64,000 bases of DNA from Desulfovibrio sp. JC022 (lineage in GTDB: Bacteria > Desulfobacterota > Desulfovibrionia > Desulfovibrionales > Desulfovibrionaceae), in contig NZ_VOPZ01000001.1 of the NCBI RefSeq assembly GCF_010470665.1, positions 310,001 to 374,000 on the forward strand. The letters are read 5' to 3'. Of the stretch, positions 60,793 through 64,000 are shown in pieces. Under the pieces are notes generated by a model that saw nothing but the letters and a program-made list of their open reading frames with translations, did no database searches and had not been told where the DNA came from. Position 1 is the stretch's first letter; every line of letters begins with the position of its first letter. Position numbers and translations under genes: made by a program.

Positions 60793-63264
60793 CTAAGTCC
60801 TGCGTGCTGTTCCCGCAAGTATTTTCTTAAGGTCATCCATTTCAAAGGGTTTGCAGAGGTAACCGTTGACTCCGGCCTCAAGGGCGGAATACCTGCTTTC
60901 TTTGTTGGCATGGGCGGAAAGGGCAATAATGGGAATTTCTCTGACTTTTATGAAGTCTGTTGAAGTGCGGATTGTCCGGGTTGCTTCAAGGCCGTCCATG
61001 ACCGGCATCTGGATATCCATGAGAATTGCGTCAAAGTTATTCCTGCCCAGAGCTTCAAGACAGTCGGCCCCGTTTTCTGCACAGGTGACTTCATGGCCCA
61101 TTCTTTCTAGCAGTTTGCGGGCCATCATTCTATTAACCGGCTCATCTTCCACCAGAAGGACTTTGAGCTTTGATATTTCTTCCGTACTTTTCGTATGTTC
61201 GGCTTTTTCAGGTTTGTAAGATTCTGTGATTTTGAGGGAAATAGTAAAATTAACAATAGTCCCCATCTCAGGCGAGCTGTCGATTTCTATGGACCCGTCC
61301 ATAAGTTCAATAAGTCTTTTTACAATGGAGAGCCCCAGTCCGGCACCTTTGTATCGGCGGGAGAGAGAGCCGTCCACCTGCGTGAATGAATCAAAGATCC
61401 TCTCCTGAGAATCTTTTGGTATACCCACACCTGAATCGCGTACGGTGAAAGAAATGCTGCGTTTTCCCTGACAGGTCACCGGGCCGGATTTGACTTCAAC
61501 TTTTACAAAGCCGTGATCGGTAAATTTGATGCCGTTGCCTACCAGATTGAACAGTATCTGCCTGATGCGGCCCTCGTCTCCGAGATAATATCCGTCCACT
61601 TGCGGATGAATGGAGTATGATAGTGAAAGATCTTTTTTCTCAGCTTGTATTTTGAACAGGTTTACACTTTCCAGCAGCAGGTCATTTAAGGAAAATTTGT
61701 CTTCGAAAAGATCAAGAGTTCCCATCTCCACTTTTGAAAGGTCCAGAATATCGTCAAGAACACGGAGCAGATTTCTAGATGATTGGAGGGCCACATTGAT
61801 GCAATTTTTGTGTTCCTGCTTCAAATCTGCTGAGTCCATAACTTGCAGCATGCCCATAACTCCGTTGAGGGGAGTTCTTATTTCATGGCTGATGTTGGCG
61901 AGAAATTCGTCTTTTGCTTTGTTGGCGAGGATGGCTTCTTCCTTGGCCTTGGAAAGTTCTTTTTCGTCTTGCAGACGTTTGGTTATGTCATGGATTATGG
62001 AGATAAGTAGCGTTTTACCTTTGTGTTTGAAGGGGCCGGAAAAGACTTCTACATCTTTGAGTACTCCGCCTATGCGTCTGTGCTGGAAGATGAATTTGCT
62101 CAATCTGTTGGACTGAGCTTTGTTCATTTTTGCTTTTAGTTCCTCTCTCGGCAGTTGATTAAGATCGTAAACAGTTTTTGTTTTCAAATCATCACGGGAG
62201 AAGCCATAGAAATTGGCGGCAGCTTTGTTGGTATCGAGTATTTTTCCGTCTTCGGGGTCAATGATGAACATTACCGAATGGTTGTCTTCAAAAAAAGCCC
62301 GGTATTGTTCTTCGCTTTCCCGGATTGCGGAATCATATTTTTTCCGTTCAATAGCCAAAGCTATCTGATGTGAGCAGGCTAAGAAAAGTTGTACATCCTC
62401 TTCAGAAAAAATATCAGGGTCGTCGTAGTCCTGAATAACCAGTACCCCGATGGGGGTGTTGCCCACCCGCATGGGGACTCCGATCCATATTTCCGGAATT
62501 CTTCCCGCTACTTCCAGCGAACCGTCTGCAATAGAGTTCGTTATGGATTGACGATCCAGACGGATTATTTCATTTTTTTGGATAGGAAGCAGGCTGATCC
62601 TATTGTTGGCCTGGTCATAAATATTTTGAACAGGGGGATATTCGTTCACGCCTTCGTCAACACAATAAGTGAATATAAGTTTTTCCTGTTCCGGCTCAAT
62701 GAGGGCGATATAGAAATTCTTAGCATTGAGTTTATCAAGCATTATTTCATGTATTGAGCGCATCAGTTCACTCAGGGTATCTGCGGAATTAAACCGGCAG
62801 ATAATTTCATGGAGCAGGGAGTGGAGCTGTTTGCTGCGTTCTAGTTCCCGCTCCTTGATAATTATTTCGGTTATGTCTTCAGCGTAAATAGCAACCCGCA
62901 CTACTTTTCCGTTTTCGATAACGGGGTAGTGGGAATGAAGTATTATTCTGTCATCTCTTACATCCTGAAATTTTGTCGGTTTTCCATTTTCCACAACTTG
63001 GTCAAAACTTTTTTGTCTTGAGCGGGCCAGCTCAGGTGGAAGGTAATTGAATATGTTTTTCCCACTGAGTTCAGTGGGGGTTGTGTTAAGTATATCGGCG
63101 ACTGTACGGTTGACGTGAATGACCGTACCGTCGTTTTCAAGAAGGAGTATGGATTGGGTGTTTGCGTCAAGAAGTGCTTTGAAATTTATTTCTGCGTCCA
63201 GAACTTGTTGCCGGGCTTTTTTCAATTCTTCCTGTGATGACTGCATATTTGATGAACCGTCCAT
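60793..63264 (-). CDS. Hybrid sensor histidine kinase: PAS-GAF-PAS-HisKA-HATPase-receiver
   Basis: A soluble 823-residue hybrid kinase with no membrane segment. A short coiled coil leads to PAS (about 25-140), GAF (about 150-310), a second PAS (about 315-435), HisKA with His in [17 protein letters not shown], a HATPase domain ([40 protein letters not shown]) and a C-terminal receiver ([25 protein letters not shown], phosphoacceptor in [12 protein letters not shown]). It can autophosphorylate and pass phosphate to its own receiver; a downstream Hpt protein or regulator is not encoded here. The start at 63264 lacks a clear ribosome site; 63246 is an alternative. Confidence 0.9.
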   Translation of the reverse strand: MDGSSNMQSSQEELKKARQQVLDAEINFKALLDANTQSILLLENDGTVIHVNRTVADILNTTPTELSGKNIFNYLPPELARSRQKSFDQVVENGKPTKFQDVRDDRIILHSHYPVIENGKVVRVAIYAEDITEIIIKERELERSKQLHSLLHEIICRFNSADTLSELMRSIHEIMLDKLNAKNFYIALIEPEQEKLIFTYCVDEGVNEYPPVQNIYDQANNRISLLPIQKNEIIRLDRQSITNSIADGSLEVAGRIPEIWIGVPMRVGNTPIGVLVIQDYDDPDIFSEEDVQLFLACSHQIALAIERKKYDSAIRESEEQYRAFFEDNHSVMFIIDPEDGKILDTNKAAANFYGFSRDDLKTKTVYDLNQLPREELKAKMNKAQSNRLSKFIFQHRRIGGVLKDVEVFSGPFKHKGKTLLISIIHDITKRLQDEKELSKAKEEAILANKAKDEFLANISHEIRTPLNGVMGMLQVMDSADLKQEHKNCINVALQSSRNLLRVLDDILDLSKVEMGTLDLFEDKFSLNDLLLESVNLFKIQAEKKDLSLSYSIHPQVDGYYLGDEGRIRQILFNLVGNGIKFTDHGFVKVEVKSGPVTCQGKRSISFTVRDSGVGIPKDSQERIFDSFTQVDGSLSRRYKGAGLGLSIVKRLIELMDGSIEIDSSPEMGTIVNFTISLKITESYKPEKAEHTKSTEEISKLKVLLVEDEPVNRMMARKLLERMGHEVTCAENGADCLEALGRNNFDAILMDIQMPVMDGLEATRTIRTSTDFIKVREIPIIALSAHANKESRYSALEAGVNGYLCKPFEMDDLKKILAGTARRT

Positions 63265-63437
63265 AAAAGCAATGTGTTTTGAAAGTTTCCGTGAATTTTT
63301 ATAATATTATATAATCGAGTAATTTTCCATTAAAGACTTTCAAAAAGTATTTAGAACGTTCCATCAATTGGGATGGTTTTCATTCAGTATATGAGTTATT
63401 TTACGTTAAAGATAGCTCTTAAGTTATGGAGACTGGA

Positions 63438-64000
63438 ATGGAAGGTTATGAAATAATTAAAGTCAGGATTGGTATAGCCAGGTGTTTGTTGGGTGAGAAT
63501 GTTCGGTATGATGGTGGCCACAAATTGGACCGCTACATTAGAGATGTTCTGGGGCCGTTTGTTGAGTGGGTTCCGGTTTGTCCGGAAGTGGAATGCGGCA
63601 TGGGTATCCCCCGCGAGGCGGTTCGGCTTGTTGGAGAACTTGAGAATCCCCGTCTGGTTGGTCGTAAGTCTGGTGAGGATTGGACTGGGCGCATGCAGGA
63701 GTGGGGACGTGGGCAGCTGTCCCGCCTCGAAAAGGAAAATCTTAGCGGTTATATTTTTAAACACGGCTCACCTTCAAATTCCATGGGCCGGATGAAGGTA
63801 TTCAGTGATGATGGGCGTATTTATTATTCTGGGACCGGAATATGGGCTCGCATGGTAATGGACCATTTTCCTTCCCTGCCTTGCGAGGATGACGGCCGGT
63901 TGCACGACAACGGAATTCGCGAAAATTTTATCAACCGTATTTTTACTTTCAAGCGTTGGCAGGATGCGATGCGAGGGCGTTTTTTTCCGGCAAAGTTGGT
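63438..64000 (+). CDS. DUF523 and DUF1722 domain protein (partial, runs off the window)
   Basis: At least 187 residues, open to the right edge. The N-terminal DUF523 part reads VRIGIARCLLGENVRYDGGHK, VPVCPEVECGMGIPREAVRL and HGSPSNSMGRMKVF. The start of the DUF1722 part (NFINRIFTFKRWQDAM) is visible before the edge. Proteins with both domains resemble E. coli YbgA-fused forms; some relatives are linked to thiouracil or nucleoside desulfidation, but function in this species is not known. Start: ATG 63438, preceded by GGAG at six bases. Divergent from the hybrid kinase. Confidence 0.88.
   Translation, partial: MEGYEIIKVRIGIARCLLGENVRYDGGHKLDRYIRDVLGPFVEWVPVCPEVECGMGIPREAVRLVGELENPRLVGRKSGEDWTGRMQEWGRGQLSRLEKENLSGYIFKHGSPSNSMGRMKVFSDDGRIYYSGTGIWARMVMDHFPSLPCEDDGRLHDNGIRENFINRIFTFKRWQDAMRGRFFPAKL

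Noticed and set aside
1-64000. tRNA and rRNA genes, CRISPR arrays, complete insertion sequences, prophage genes
   Set aside because: No clover-leaf tRNA with CCA end, rRNA signature, regularly spaced repeats, transposase or integrase frame was recognised. A tRNA could be missed by eye.

Overview
The window looks like chromosomal DNA of a Desulfovibrionaceae bacterium, probably a marine Desulfovibrio/Maridesulfovibrio relative. The evidence is a cytochrome-associated Rnf operon, a DcrH-like chemoreceptor with a hemerythrin domain, many chemoreceptors and diguanylate cyclases, a flagellar late-gene cluster, and a small protein family (60292-60675) that I recall mainly from Desulfovibrio. The genus is inferred from gene content; no rRNA or tRNA gene is visible.

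Layout. 1-1340: 3' part of a large protein resembling the C-terminal region of SIR2-like antiphage proteins. 1382-14200: a secreted DUF1566 protein, two chemoreceptors, an M48 lipoprotein protease with a solute-binding protein, a FetAB-type ABC exporter, a PAS/GAF diguanylate cyclase and a small monooxygenase-fold protein. 14201-15053: a long gene-free, hairpin-rich stretch. 15054-22959: the Rnf operon in the order multihaem cytochrome c, rnfC, D, G, E, A, B, apbE. RnfB is fused to a GltD-like flavoprotein module. 23160-33588: an ICMT-like methyltransferase and divergent MarR regulator, two periplasmic-binding/diguanylate cyclase units, a radical SAM gene with a truncated glycosyltransferase, a hemerythrin chemoreceptor, a LysE exporter, a DUF805 protein and a K+ channel.

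33601-38289 is a tightly overlapping minus-strand operon: response regulator, TonB-dependent receptor, YfiR-family periplasmic protein, and a histidine kinase with a CHASE8-like sensor. It resembles a YfiR/YfiN circuit whose output has been exchanged from a diguanylate cyclase to a two-component system. I consider it the best candidate for an under-described system here. 38541-47457 holds flagellin, an AT-rich ECF-like sigma factor overlapping flgD, then flgE, flgK, flgL and fliD. 47482-64000 holds an AraC regulator, CsaA, an MBL-fold lipoprotein, a TetR-RND efflux operon, a Bcr/CflA exporter, an Ada/AlkA fusion with Ogt, a receiver-TPR protein, a large hybrid kinase and the start of a DUF523/DUF1722 protein.

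A dispersed, modular repeat family (12-bp ends GCCTCCGGCGGC / GCCGCCGGAGGC around snap-back stems) occurs between rnfC and rnfD, between flgE and flgK, and on both sides of csaA. At flgK the repeat end supplies the ribosome binding site.

Genes often overlap by 1-13 bases (rnf, fetAB, RND, YfiR/TonB and flgD groups), which suggests translational coupling. Most start sites were moved from the longest reading frame to a start with a Shine-Dalgarno sequence or signal peptide; those choices are explained per gene.
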